Origin: Guillardia theta CCMP2712 | Lineage: Eukaryota; Cryptophyceae; Pyrenomonadales; Geminigeraceae | DNA: 64,000 nucleotides | Assembly (NCBI RefSeq): GCF_000315625.1 | Contig: NW_005434520.1 | Coordinates: forward strand, 63,330-127,329 | Direction: 5' to 3' | Shown: piece by piece, positions 1 to 12,513 of the stretch | Numbering within the stretch: the stretch's first letter is position 1 | Layout of the letters: every line of letters begins with the position of its first letter | The notes under the pieces: model-generated | Told to the model about the DNA's origin: nothing | Database searches by the model: none | Seen by the model: only the letters and a program-made list of their open reading frames with translations | Program-made: the position numbers and the translations under genes

Positions 1-108
1 CTCTCGTGCCCCTCTCCTGCTTCCTGCCTCTTTCCCCGTTGCAGTCTTTCTTCTTGTCTGACCATCTTTGCAGGAGGAGGAAGCAGCAGAAACTGAAGAC
101 TAGGATCC

Positions 109-143
109 TGGAGGAGGAGGAGGAGGAGGAGGAGGAGGAGAGG
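109..143. repeat. (GGA)n microsatellite
   Basis: Uninterrupted GGA/GAG triplets just beyond the 3' end of the NASP-like gene. It opens frames on both strands that encode runs of Glu or Ser and are not genes. Confidence 0.9.
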
Positions 144-316
144 GGGAGGAAGGACAACGAGGAAGAGGGCTCCTCGCCGAGTAGGATGATCATGAGGAGG
201 AGGAGAAGGATTCCCATTACACTTCATCAACTTTGCATAAGTTTATACACAAGGGAGGAGAGGAGGGAGGGTGATGCTGTCCCTTCCTCTTCATGTCTGT
301 CGGGGCATGCTGCCCT

Positions 317-1868
317 TCAGTGCGCGCGGGCTGGTGTCGGAGCAGCTGACGCGTCTCCTTCCACCGTGATGGGCTGCTTGGGCTGATCCTCGATGGGGGA
401 GAGAGCAGCCTTCTTGCTGGGCCCCTGCTCCTCCGACTGACTCGCTGCTCGCTTCTTGCCGAAGACTCCGAGGACTTTGACGGGCTCACAGCTCTCAACT
501 TTAGCGAAGCCCTTCGCGTCCTGCTCCTCCTTCTGCCCGCTCAACTCCTTCAGCGCGTCTCCTCCAAACATGTCCTTGGAGCTCCCTTGCCCGGATGCTG
601 CTGCCGGCTCCACCTGAAGCTCCTCCGACTCGACGGTCTGACGGAGATCCTCGGCAATGGCCTCCAGCTCGTTGATCTCGCTCTCGAGCTTCGACCGGGT
701 CATGGATGAAACGCTGCTGCCCTCCAGGCTGCCCCCTTCCGACATCGTCTTCATATTCTTGATCCGGAGCTCGCAGATGTCGATGGCTTTGCGATAGAAC
801 TCCATCGCTTGGGGTCTGTTGTTAGTGGATTGAATCATCAGGCACATGCCAAGGTTGTAGTAGATCTCCACAAAGAGCCGGTCGTCAGACAAGCAGACCT
901 GTGGAGGGTATCAGGGTAGCAAAAAGCATACAGCTAGGACAAGGACAAGTATGACGAGGACGACAACAAGGAAGACGACGAGGAAGAGGAAGAGGATGAG
1001 GATGAGGAAGAGGACGACGAAGAGGACGACGAAGAGGACGGGAACCTCTTTGCGGATGTCCAGGCATCGTTGGAAATCGGAGAACGCGAGCTCGAATTGC
1101 TCGTTGCGGAGGTTCACATCGCCGAGAAAGCTATACCTGCAGCATGGCATCCATCAACACAGCGAGCAGCAGCACGAGGCAGGAGTCACGTGTCAGCCAG
1201 CAGAAGCTTGTCGCCATCATGCTTTTCAAATATGGTGCGTGCACAATCGAGCACCTTGACATGTCAATGTCAGCATGCACCATCTCAAGGTCAGCATACA
1301 AGTCCTACCTCCCAAGCGAGTTGCAGAGGATCTTCTAGCGGCTCTTGAGCTCCTTCCTCTCCCTTAGAAGTCTCGGGAGCGTCGCCTTCTTCCTCGCCCT
1401 TTGCTTCGTCCTCTCCCTCCTCCTCCTCCTCACCGTCTCCTTCTGCTCCCTCCTGCAGGGAATTTCCTTCGCCGTCTTGTTTCGCCGCACCCGTACAGAC
1501 TTCTTTCGGAACAGACGCGCCGAAGACGTCTTGTCCTCCCGCGTTCTCTTCCTTGTCTTCGACTTCTCTCAGGAGAGCTGTGCCATACTGGAGGAGCGAC
1601 TTCAGATTTCTCCACAGTCGTCTCTGCATCCTTCAAACCTTCAGGTAAACAGGAGCGCATTCCAGCGCAAGGTCGCCATAGTAAGCAACAAAGTCTTGCA
1701 GCAAGGAGCTGAGAATATCGACAGCCTGCCGAGGCTGTCATAGCCTAACGTTTGTCGCAAACCAACTACCTCAGAACACTTCTTCTGCTGCAGCAGCCCC
1801 GCCGCCTTCTCCAGCAAGGAGTTGTCTGGCTTCTCCGGTTGATCCATTCTCTGTGCAAAGCACGTCAC
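317..1868 (-). CDS. NASP/Sim3-like histone chaperone, multi-exon
   Basis: Minus-strand gene built from at least six short exons. Exon 1 encodes MDQPEKPDNSLLEKAAGLL (Met at 1847, or an upstream Met at 1868). After 44-nt and 51-nt GT-AG introns the frame continues as AVDILSSLLQDFV and YGTALLREVEDKEE, then a Glu-rich acidic stretch ending in LQLAWE, then VLDCARTIFEKHDGD, then YSFLGDVNLRNEQFELAFSD, and finally the exon at 317-904 with SDDRLFVEIYYNLGMCLM. An acidic insertion inside a TPR, the LxLAW motif and the following TPRs are the signature of the SHNi-TPR family (NASP, Sim3, Hif1), which bind histone H3 or H3-H4 in cytosol and nucleus. The C-terminal GKKRAASQSEEQGPSKKA looks like a nuclear localisation signal. 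Family call is from conserved motifs; exact splice sites are my inference but keep frame throughout. Confidence 0.8.
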
Positions 1869-2097
1869 GTCAAGTCGTCATGACGCATGTCTGTTCGTTG
1901 CCTGCACGGGAGCCTCTCTGATGTTCTACAGCAAGGCAGGAGACAACCATCTACGTCCGATCAACTTCCTTCTACTCTCTGCTCCCAGCTCGTGCTTGCA
2001 TCTCTCACCCGTTCTCTCCTCTGCTTCGCTTCTCCTCTACTCCTTCCCCCGGTTCTTGCATCAGAGCAGTTTCGCGCGCTTTTCTTGCCCCTCCAGC

Positions 2098-3195
2098 TGC
2101 CGGCCTCATCCCCGAGTCCCCCGTGCAGTGACCGGCGCCGGCCAGGCTGCCGCGGCCGGGCGGCCCGGCCGGGCCTGCCCGGATCGGCCCGGGCCTCGTG
2201 ACCGTACAACGTGGCTACCGTGACCGCCGAACGGTTCCGACGAAGTTCAGAAGTTCAACTGCGGTGCGGCGCGGCCCGGTGCGCCGCCCGGGCCGCGGGG
2301 GCGCGGGGCTGGCCCAGGCAGTGTGTGGCCCGGCCTCAGCCTCACACGGCCGCCGGCCGGGCCCGGGCCGCGGAGCTCCGATCGGACAGCCCGGGGGCCG
2401 GCGCCGCGGCCGCAACGGTGCCGCCCCCACGGCCGGGCGCCGCCGGGCGCCCCGCGATCAACATGATCGGATGTTGGCACCGGATGGTTCGGAAGTTCCG
2501 AGCCTGAGCGGCCGGGCAGTTCCAAACAGGCTTGAACGTTTGTGCGGCAGTGACACCGTGGCATCAGTGACCGTCCGTCACGGGCCAGTGAGTGGCCGCA
2601 CGGACACTCAGCCGCGGGAGCCTTACCCGGCGGGTTCAACGGTTGCGGTCCGATCGGACGGTGGCATTACCCCGTACGGTACTACGCCGGGTAGTTCCGA
2701 AGTTCTCAGTCAGTCGGCAAAGGCGGCTTGTAACTCAGTCACTTACAGGCTGATCCTGTGACCGTGACTGGCAAGTTGACTGGCCGCACTGCAGTCACCG
2801 TTTCACCCCCCAGTGACCGTTCGGTGAGTTTCAAGTTTCCGAGGAGCCTGACTGGCAACGGTGACCCGGGCCGCGGCCGTCGCAAAGTGCCCCGCCGGGG
2901 GCGGGTGATACTGAGTCCCTTTACTCAAAGTTAAGTTACTTCAAAAATCAGTACAAGGACAACTTGATCAGGAGAGAGTCGAGGAGGCCCGACCCTCAGG
3001 ACACTGTCGCACCGTGCAGGCCAAACGGCGAGAAGAGAAAGACAGCGAGAACCAAACCCAATCCTGCCGACTGCTGTCCGGGCCCTGAGGGGCCTGATCC
3101 CGGCGGGCCGGGCGCCGCCCCGGGCCGCCCGGCCCGGCGGAGTCCGAGTCCGTGCACACTGTCGTACCCCCGGGCCGACCGTCCGAGACGGACCG
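2098..3195. repeat. GC-rich repeat island 1
   Basis: A kilobase of very GC-rich DNA made of recurring short words (cagtgaccg, gatcgga, ccgggcc) in both orientations, clearly different from the flanks. Open frames here are low-complexity Arg/Pro/Gly strings on several frames at once, so I call it non-coding repeat. It resembles island 2 at 16,985-17,790 in words and composition. Confidence 0.6.
2919..2961 (+). repeat. AT-rich border motif, copy a
   Basis: Starts ctttactcaaagttaagtta and ends atcagtacaaggaca. Same motif as copy b at 3200-3237 but with a 4-5 nt insertion and one substitution. It punctuates the GC-rich island. Confidence 0.75.
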
Positions 3196-3199
3196 ACCC

Positions 3200-3237
3200 C
3201 TTTACTCAAAGTTAAGTTAAAAATCAGTACGAGGACA
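3200..3237 (+). repeat. AT-rich border motif, copy b (38 bp)
   Basis: 38 bp beginning ctttactcaaagttaagtta and ending agtacgaggaca. It is identical, in inverted orientation, to 18,111-18,148, beside GC island 2. This links the two islands as members of one dispersed repeat family. Confidence 0.85.
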
Positions 3238-4614
3238 ATCAGGAGAGGACCGACCCATGCCAGTTTTCAAAGTGAGTTTTGCTGAACTTGAAAATAAAAA
3301 GATTGTTTTTAATCACTACCACAGCTAAAACTATCTGTACTGGCCCCCTCCTGGTACAAATCATCAATAACTAATGTAAAAGTAGCAAATCGTTGCGACC
3401 CCTGCAATCTGATCGAATCTCAACTTCTCTCGACTTGAGATTGATCCTGAGATTTCACTTATCTGTACTCTAGTCACAAGGTCGCTGTCATCACTGTGCC
3501 CGGTTACCACCCCCAAATATTCTATACCCAACCCGTTGAACCCCTTCAACTGAGATCCCAAGTTCTCTTCTGAAATGACCAGGTCCTTAATATTCACGGA
3601 ATCTTCCACCACCCACCCCTACCCTATATCTCGACGTCACGCGGTCTATTGTAGTGAAGTAAAATGGATCGTTTGGAAAAGAGGTAGAGGGGAATCTGAG
3701 TTACAAGGGGGTGGGGTTCCAATTGGATACGTCGAGAATCCCTCCATAGGTGGGGTCATAGAAAAGAAACTTTGAGGCAATCGAAGGGTGAGGTTATAGA
3801 TTTGTGTCTGAGGTGGGGGTAGGGAGTAGGATGGACCCGGAAGTGTGGGGGTACTGTCACCAACTAATCTCGAGATTGCGTTTAAATCGTGTGAATAATC
3901 GGGGGGTGGGGTAATGCCTAGTACCATGCAGGGAGGTGCTTTCTGGTCGCCAGGGAGGGGGTCCCTCGTGATAAACCTGTGGTGTCAAATTGGGTGGTGG
4001 TACACGGGGTACAACATTCCTGGTAGGGTCGTATTTGACCTTGAGAGCACGGGTAGTTGGGTGGAGATGTGAGGGAGCATGGCGTAGCTGTGCATGAGGA
4101 GCGCAGAGAGGGTAATGGCGTGGGCTTGGCAGGAAAGAGGAGAGTCATGGGCGGTAGAAGCATCTCACCTTGCATGCATGAGTGCTTCTCGAACAATGTA
4201 GCAGGTTGGCATGATGAAGGTTTATGGTCACTTTCACATCGAAACTATGACTGCTCTAGTCCGTCTCCTAGCATGCATTCGCCTTTTAAATTTAACATGA
4301 GAATATGCACGAGAATGAGTTAGACAATCTGATGTTTTCCAAGTGCGATGGTTGACATGAATTGCATCATTACAAGTAGTGCTGATAAAGATTGGAACAC
4401 GATCTCACTGATCGTTGCATTAACCTAATAGGGGTTCGTCCTTAGATAGCCATACAGCCAACAATTTTCATATAGAAAGACAGCGATGTTTCACAATCTT
4501 GTGTAGCTAACTATTTGTAGGTACAAGGTCGGCCAGATGAATTGTGCAAGTGATTCTCAGGTAATTGTTGTCGGTATGGTAAAATTCTAAACGCCAGAGA
4601 AAACGAATTAAGCA
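3238..4614. other. Intergenic region, no gene seen
   Basis: No frame here shows protein-like composition. The stretch 3600-4050 is rich in gggtaggg/ccctaccc words like those at 17,880-18,110 and around 53 kb, so it is probably old repeat. The AT-richer part after 4,200 is upstream of the kinase gene and may hold its promoter, but I see no clear TATA box or initiator. Confidence 0.5.
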
Positions 4615-7600
4615 ATGTTTCCATTTCTCAAAGGCATCTTGGATCAAGACGAAGATAGGCTGAAACAGGTCTCAGAAGAGAAAGAGGCTCTGCAGAAGCA
4701 AGTGGACATTCTCAGCTTGAAGCTGCAGAACATCTCTTCCCACATGTGCTCTCACCATGACTCTGAGGATGCATTACAAAAATTTATAAACACAGCAAAT
4801 ATTCCCATCTGCGGATTCAATGCAGAATTGTCAATCGTACAGTTTAATGCAAAAGCTGAGGAGATTATGAAAGTCAAGAAATATCAAGTTATTGGTGAGC
4901 CCATCCTGGAAGCATTTCCACTTGACCCCGTGAGCAAAGAGCATGTAAAACCATTTGCTGTTGTGTTTCACTCGCACTCACTTGTTTATTCAGCTGACCA
5001 AACTGTGCAAGGAAGCATGGGAGGGTAAGGAAACTCGTGACTTTGAATTCTCAACATTGACCGGCAATGGAGAGAACATCGATTTGCTTATCAATTTCTC
5101 TCCCAGGACGGGTGAACATGGCGAAATTGTGGAAGTCCTTGGCATTGCCCAAGACATCACAGCTCGAAAAAGACTTCAAGACCAGATGGAAAAGGCTACT
5201 GAAGATGCGAAACGTCTTGTAGAAGAAAAGGAAATGGTTGCGAAACAGTGGGAAGCTTTCATCCAGACAGCAACAGCGCCGATCATTGGAATAGATTCAA
5301 ACGGTGACATCAGTCATTGGAATGACAAAGCCGCTGAGCTGACAGGATTTGATACAAATGAGGTCCTTGGTAAGCCACTATTTGATGGATATGTCAAACA
5401 ATCATCAAGAGCCAGCGTGAAGATCGTGTTTACGAATGCTCTCCATGGCATCGTCAGTGGAAATTTTGAGTGTCCTTTGCAGGGCAAAGAAGGAAATTTT
5501 TTAGACTTGTTGCTCAATTGCACTCCCCACCGTGACGTTAGTGGAAATGTTATTGGAGTCATCGCGGTTGGTCAAGATATCACTGAGAGGAAGAAGGTGG
5601 AGCAAGAGAAATCTCGAGTTGTTCAGGAGCTACAATCCTTCATTGACACTGCGAATGCTCCGATCTTTGGTATTGATGTAGAGGGATACTTGAACGAATG
5701 GAATAACAAGGCAGCTCAAATCACTGGATTTTCTCGTGATGACGTTCTAGGGTGCAACTTTGTGGAAGATTTGATTGATGTTGCCTACCATAGCAGTTTG
5801 CAAGCTGTCCTCGATGACGCCTTGAGAGGAAAGGAAACGGTAAATTTCGAGTTTCCTTTCTATACGCAAAAAAATCGCAAACTCAACTTGCTTTTGAACG
5901 TGACTGCACGTAAAGATATTAATGGAGCTATTATTGGTGTGATCGGTGTAGCCCAAGACGTCACGGACCGTACCGTAGCAGAACAAGAAAAGATACGTGT
6001 TGCTCAAGAATTACAGTCCTTCATTGACACGGCGAACGCCCCCATCTTCGGTATCGACGCGAACGGGCTTGTGAACGAGTGGAACAACAAGGCGGCGGAG
6101 ATCACGGGCTTCTCGAGGGAGGAGGTGATGGGAAAGAGCCTTGTTGACGAGTACATCACGGACGAGTATCGGGCGTCAGTTACTGAAGTACTAGACAACG
6201 CTCTACAGGGTCGCGAGGCGGCGAACTTCGAGTTCCCCCTGTACACGAAGGACGAGAGGAGGGTGGAGGTGCTGCTCAACGCCACGACACGAAGGGACGT
6301 GAGCGGGCGGGTTGTCGGAGTGATCGGGGTCGGGCAGGACATCACCGAGAGGAAGCAGGTTGAGATTGAAAAGACCCGAGTGGCGCAGGAGCTGCAGACT
6401 TTCATCGACACGGCGAACGCCCCCATCTTCGGCATTGACGCGAACGGGCTTGTGAACGAGTGGAACAACAAGGCGGCGGAGATCACTGGCTTCTCGAGGG
6501 AGGAGGTGATGGGGCAGAGCCTTGTCGATGTGTACATCACGGACGAGTATCGGGCGTCGGTGAAAGCGGTACTAGACAACGCTCTACAGGGTCGCGAGGC
6601 GGCGAACTTCGAGTTCCCCCTGTACACGAAGGACGAGAGGAGGGTGGAGGTGCTGCTCAACGCCACGACACGAAGGGACGTGAGCGGGCGGGTTGTCGGA
6701 GTGATCGGGGTCGGGCAGGACATCACCGAAAGGAAATGGGCGGAGGAAGAGATGACTCGAGTGGCGCAGGAGCTGCAGACTTTCATCGACACGGCGAACG
6801 CCCCCATCTTCGGTATCGACGCGAACGGGCTTGTGAACGAGTGGAACAACAAGGCGGCGGAGATCACTGGCTTCTCGAGGGAGGAGGTGATGGGGCAGAG
6901 CCTGGTTGACGAGTATATTACAGACGAGTATCGGGCGTCGGTGAAAGCGGTACTAGACAACGCTCTACAGGGTCGCGAGGCGGCGAACTTCGAGTTCCCC
7001 CTGTACACGAAGGACGAAAGGAGGGTGGAGGTGCTGCTCAACGCCACGACACGAAGGGACGTCAGTGGATGTGTGATTGGAGTGATCGGGGTCGGGCAGG
7101 ACATCACCGAAAGGAAATGGGCGGAGGAAGAGATGACCCGAGTGGCGCAGGAGCTGCAGACTTTCATCGACACGGCGAACGCTCCCATCTTCGGCATCGA
7201 CGCGAACGGGCTTGTGAACGAGTGGAACAACAAGGCGGCGGAGATCACTGGCTTCTCGAGGGAGGAGGTGATGGGGCAGAGCCTGGTTGACGAGTATATT
7301 ACGGACGAGTATCGGGCGTCAGTTACTGAAGTACTAGAAAACGCTCTACAGGGTCGCGAGGCGGCGAACTTCGAGTTCCCCCTGTACACGAAGGACGAGA
7401 GGAGGGTGGAGGTGCTGCTCAACGCCACGACACGAAGGGACGTCAATGGAAACGTTGTTGGAGTGATCGGGGTCGGGCAGGACATCACCGAGAGGAAGCA
7501 AGCAGAGCAAGAAAAGACCCGAGTGGCGCAGGAGCTGCAGACTTTCATCGACACGGCGAACGCCCCCATCTTCGGTATAGATGCTCTTGGACGGGTAAAT

Positions 7601-10600
7601 GAATGGAACAACAAGGCAGCTGATATTACGGGCTTCTCGAGTGATGAAGTTGTTGGGCGAGACTTGGTTCAGGACTTTATTACTGAGGAGTATCAGATTT
7701 CTGTCAAAGAGGTGTTTGACAATGCACTCAAGGGAAAAGAGGCGGCGAACTTCGAGTTCCCCCTGTACACGAAGGATAAAAGAAGAGTGGAGGTGCTGCT
7801 CAACGCCACGACACGAAGGGACGTGAGCGGGCGGGTCATTGGAGTCATTGGGGTCGGGCAGGACATCACCGAGAGGAAGCAGGTTGAGATTGAAAAGACC
7901 CGAGTGGCGCAGGAGCTGCAGACTTTCATCGACACGGCGAACGCTCCCATCTTCGGCATCGACGCGAACGGGCTTGTGAACGAGTGGAACAACAAGGCGG
8001 CGGAGATCACGGGCTTCTCGAGGGAGGAGGTGATGGGGCAGAGCCTTGTCGATGTGTACATCACGGACGAGTATCGGGCGTCGGTGAAAGCGGTACTAGA
8101 CAATGCTCTACAGGGTCGCGAGGCGGCGAACTTCGAGTTTCCTCTCTTCACCAAGGATAAGCAACGAGTTGAGGTGCTGCTGAACGCGACCTCGAGACGT
8201 GACGTGACAGGAAAGATTATCGGAGTGATCGGGGTCGGGCAGGATATTACCGAGATGCGTAGGCTGATGAACCAGGAGACTTTGTTCACTCAAGCTCAGG
8301 CAGCCAATGAAGCAAAATCTCAATTCCTGGCGAACATGTCTCATGAGATGCGAACGCCTTTGAACGTTATTATGGGCATGTGCCAATTGATCTTGGATAC
8401 AAAACTCTCTGCTGAAGCTCGAAAATTTACAGAGCAGATCATGACGTCGTCAGAAGCGTTGTTATTCCTTATCAATGAAATTCTGGATCTTACAAAGATT
8501 GAAGCTGGGCAGCTGGAGCTCTCAAATATGAACTTTGATTTGCGACAAGTGCTTGAGGATACGGTTGACTCTGTGGCTTCGAGAGCTTTGAAGAAAGGCC
8601 TTGAGATTTGTTCGTTTCTGGACCCAGACAACTCAACGTCGGTCAATGGAGATCCAGATCGTCTGAGACAGATATTGCTCAATCTGCTTTCTAATGCGAT
8701 CAAATTCACAAAGAATGGTCAAGTCTATGTGTTGGTGGAAACCGAAGAAGTGACCAATTCGCACGTTACCTTCAGGTTCAAAGTCTATGATTCTGGCATC
8801 GGAATCTCAGAAAAAGGACAGAAGAAATTGTTTGGACGTTTTTCGCAAGTCGACTCTTCGACAACTCGCGAGTTTGGTGGAACTGGGCTGGGACTTGCAA
8901 TCTCGAAAGAGTTTGCTGAACTCATGAATGGCTCCATGGGCGTGCACAGCACTCCTGGTGTCGGATCTCTCTTTTGGTTCACCGCAATGTTCCAACGTCG
9001 ACCGGATGAGCGTCCGGCATACTGCATCACCTCAGGCCATGTGATGAACGCGTTGCTTATTGCCAAGAATGAGACTCTACGTAATTCTGTTCTCCGATTG
9101 TTGGAGGCCCTGGGTGTGAATGTGTCGGCCGTTGAAAGCACTGCCAAGCTGCCCAACAACCTCCAGCAGTTCCAAGTGGTCATTATTTGTCCTGCTGCGT
9201 CGAACGACGAAGGACTAAGCCTTGCGACATCGCCTGACATTGTCAAGAACGGGGATGACTTGAACTCGTCAAGGAATTTCCTTAATCGCGTGGCTCAAGA
9301 TTACTCTTCAGTGCGTACCATCTTGCTCTGCCCCCTTACGCAGTTGAGTCAAGCCTCGGACTGCCGCAAGATTGCCAACTGCTCAGTCGTCAGTCGCCCT
9401 GTCCGGCTCTCCACGCTCTGCGAGGTTCTATCTCAAGAGGGCTCACAAGAGGAGTTTGGTATGTCGTCGAAAAGCCTCAGCCAGCGTGAGATGGATACCA
9501 TCCCGGAAGAGCCTTCGGAGCTCAGTAACCTCTGCTTGTTTTGCCGCATTCTCCACTTACATCCTTTGCAGAGTTGTTGATCGCGATCTCAAATGATTCC
9601 CAGAGGATGGTCGCAAAAGCCATTCTAACCAGAGAGATGTACGTTCAGGAAGGTTGCCGTGTTCATGCTGAGCCTGCCGCAGGTACAAATGTACAGTCGT
9701 TACTAAAGCTGAAGAGTTCTCTGGCTCCATCAAACAAACCAAGGAAGGGTGGAACCATGACGTCGTCTTTCTAGAATTGTCAAAAGGCAACGACAAGGTG
9801 AAAACGAAGCAGCAATTTACCTTGAGACGCTCACTGTTATGGGTTTGCCAGCTCCAGCCAGTCTTGGAAACCTTGCGGCGTATTCGCGAGATCGAAAACA
9901 ATTGCTCGATATCAAAGGTCTTTGTTTCTCATGTCTTCGCAATTCCTCCTTACTGTCTTGCAGAAATTGTTCGTTGTTGGAGTACTTTCCGGCAAAGAAT
10001 CAAACACTAACGAGGAGGTGCCTGACGGTGTTGACGTGTGTTTGAACATGCCGCTGGAAAGGTCATCAATCACAGAGGCCATGCAAGGAATCATGCGTCA
10101 ACGGCGTTCCGCTTCTATTGATGCTGCAATGTGTGGAAAATCTTCAGAGAATGGTTTGCACCGTCAAGTGCGAGTGCTGGTTGTCGATGACGACTATGGG
10201 CAACGTGCTGTCTTGAAGGCGATGCTGCAGAAGGAAGGCTTTGATGTCGAAGTGGCAGAAGACGGCGATCAAGCAGTCAAAGCCGTGTTGAGGGTTCCAT
10301 ACGATGTCGTCCTGATGGACGGGTTCATGCCGAACAAGACAGGCTGGGAGGCAACGGTTGACATCCGCAAGGAAGAGAGCAAGTTTCCAGACAAGAGGAG
10401 AGTTGTGATCATCGGTGTCACTGGAGCCACATCAAAGGATGATGAGACCAAGTGCTTCGAGTCAGGCATGACCGACGTCATCTCCAAACCTGTCAAGCGC
10501 GAAGCCTTAACGGCTAAGATCCGACAGTGGACGAAAGACATTGGGGGAGGCGCTCCAGAGGTCTTGAATCCCTCAAAACCCTTTTCTAGCCCATGCCCTT

Positions 10601-11751
10601 GCAATGACCCCAAGGTTCTCATCCTCAGCAAAGATAGAGCTAACAGGATTGTGCTGAAGAAGATCCTCAGTAATGTGCAGTTCAAGAGCGAATGTGTCGA
10701 GTCAGCCGAGAACTATATGAAGCTGCTGGACATTGGCGGGATTGATTGCATCTTTATGGAGTCTAACGCGGATTACGAAATCTTCGGTTTGCTTCAAGAG
10801 ACCAGACAGCTGCTGGACTCAGGCCGTAAATCAAAGTTTCCCATCTTCGCCATTACCTCTGAGAGCGACGAGAGCACGTATTGCGCAAGTCTTGATGGTT
10901 TGCATATCTGAACATTCTTGTTTCCTTCAGGTTTGTGTCGAGAGGCTTCACCAACATCATCCGCAAACCCTTCGACAAAGCTTCCATCGTCTCCTTGATG
11001 GAGGAGTACGTGACTTCCCCAGAGCAGAAGGAGAATGAGAACCTCGAGCTGGCTCAGGTCAACCAGGTCGCCAACGGCAAGGCGAAGGGGGTAAGACTGC
11101 ATGTGGAGGAGCGGCAGGTGAGGCTGACGGGAGATGGCAGGCAAACATCCTGATAGTTGAGGACCACTGGGCCAACCGGAGGCTGCTGGAGGCGATGCTG
11201 ATCAAGCAGGGACACACGATGGAGGCTGTTGAGAACGGGCTGGAGGCCGTCAATATCACAGGCTCCCGCAAGTATGACGTGATCCTCATGGATTGCAACA
11301 TGCCCATCATGGACGGCTGGCAGGTACGAGTTGACTTGTGGTGATGGTGATACGGTTGGACTCGAGATGGGAGCGGGGGAGGGAAAGGAAGAGAAGTGGG
11401 GAGGGGGGTTGAAAGGAAGAGAAGGGGGGAGTGGGGAGGGAGGATGAGGCTCGTTTTGCTTCAGGCGTCTTCCAAGATCCGACAGAAGGAAGGGCCCAAC
11501 CAGAAGACGCCCATCATTGCGGTGACGGCGAACGCCATGAAGGTGAAGAAGGCGGCAGGAGATGCGGGACTTTTGACGGGGAGCAGGGGGACCGAGAGAA
11601 ATGCCTCGCTGCGGGGATGGATGATTACATCAGCAAACCCGTCGATCGCAAACGACTCGAGGTAAAATGAAAGATGAGCGAAAGGAGGACAACGTTGACG
11701 TATGTGCAGGAGCTGATCTTCAAGTGGACCACGAAGGCGAGCAAGAGGTGA
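4615..11751 (+). CDS. Giant hybrid histidine kinase: nine PAS, HisKA/HATPase, five receiver-like modules
   Basis: Sensor kinase for two-component phosphorelay, probably soluble since no membrane segment is evident. Inferred exons: 4615-4944, 4994-9524, 9572-9652, 9709-9797, 9852-9917, 9964-10877, 10931-11090, 11141-11323, 11465-11542, 11587-11661, 11710-11751. All junctions are GT-AG and phase-consistent, giving 2,182 aa. Order: coiled coil (about 15-45), PAS1-PAS9 (about 55-1195), HisKA with MSHEMRTPLN (His about 1227), N-box LLSNAIKFT (Asn about 1344), DSGIGIS, GTGLGLAI. Five receiver-like modules follow. Modules 1, 2 and 4 lack the acceptor Asp (VVFLEL, IFMESN). Module 3 (VLMDGFMP, Asp about 1818, SKPVK) and module 5 (ILMDCNMPIMDGWQ, Asp about 2108, SKPVD) look active. 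Signal and output partner are unknown. Intron 11,324-11,464 (141 nt, purine-rich) is the only long one. Confidence 0.88.
5246..8293 (+). repeat. 381-nt tandem PAS-coding repeat, eight units
   Basis: PAS2 to PAS9 start at 5246, 5627, 6008, 6389, 6770, 7151, 7532 and 7913, exactly 381 nt (127 codons) apart. Units 4-7 and 9 (from 6008) are nearly identical at nucleotide level over long stretches, such as FIDTANAPIFGIDANG, and use GC-rich third positions. Units 2, 3 and part of 8 are diverged and AT-richer. This pattern points to recent unit duplication or gene conversion inside a single exon. Confidence 0.95.
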
Positions 11752-12292
11752 GCTGTGCATTCCTTGTCTCACGAGCTCTCGTGATTTTGTTGGACCTGAG
11801 CAGTTGATCTCTCCATCAAGACTCGTTGGGTCACGGCGAGTCAGCGCCATGAGCAAACGAGAAATACTGTACGATAGTCGATGCTGTTGTAGTCTAGTGT
11901 TGAATCATAAAGAGGTGCCTCCTGCTATCACTCCAGCCCCTCTCCTCTCCCATCTTCCTCTCCTCTTCCCCTTCCCCCTCTCTCCTCCCCTCAACGCGCT
12001 TCAGCCTCGCTCGCTCGCCTGGCCCGTTCGTACCATTCCTGCGAGGACACTGAAAGATGCTCAGAGGAAGGGAAACAGCACCTCAGCTGCTGTCTTGTTG
12101 CAGGCAACTGCTCGTCCTGTCTCGTACAGTTCGCCGAGTGACTCCATGGCCTACACGCGCGTCAGGGAGCGAAAGAAGAGGAGGGGAAGCAAGTACTAGA
12201 TCGCATCCGTTGTCTGCTGCCTTGCGGAGCCAGGACACCCCCTTCGCCTCATCCTGCTGTCACAGTCAAACTTAAAGATCATTCTACTGTCT

Positions 12293-12382
<90 letters not shown>

Positions 12383-12513
12383 GCCCTCCCACTCTCTTTG
12401 CCTTGGTCAAACTTCCGAGCCCGTCGAGCCAGCAGATCGCAAGGTTGTACTGAGCCAAGGGATGATCCTTGCTGGCAGCCTGCTGGCCTAGTCAGATGAG
12501 GTTTTGATGCTCA
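11752..12513. other. Intergenic region between two converging genes
   Basis: Lies between the stop of the kinase gene (plus) and the stop of the Sel1 gene (minus). It holds a C-rich stretch at 11,930-12,030 and a long CTG run. No convincing coding frame seen. Confidence 0.6.
12294..12381. repeat. (CTG)n microsatellite
   Basis: About 88 bp of almost perfect CTG triplets with one TTT interruption, in the intergenic space. The poly-Leu frame on the plus strand is not a gene. Confidence 0.95.

Noticed and set aside
2198-2761. 187-codon Arg/Gly-rich frame in GC island 1
   Set aside because: Extreme GC makes stops rare in all frames; no conserved motif and overlapping frames on both strands are equally open.
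6004-7614. 536-codon open frame antisense to the PAS array
   Set aside because: It is the mirror of the 381-nt repeat: codon choice in one repeated unit leaves the antisense frame open in every unit. Ser/Thr-rich with no domain.
12293-12499. Poly-Leu protein
   Set aside because: Translation of the CTG microsatellite.
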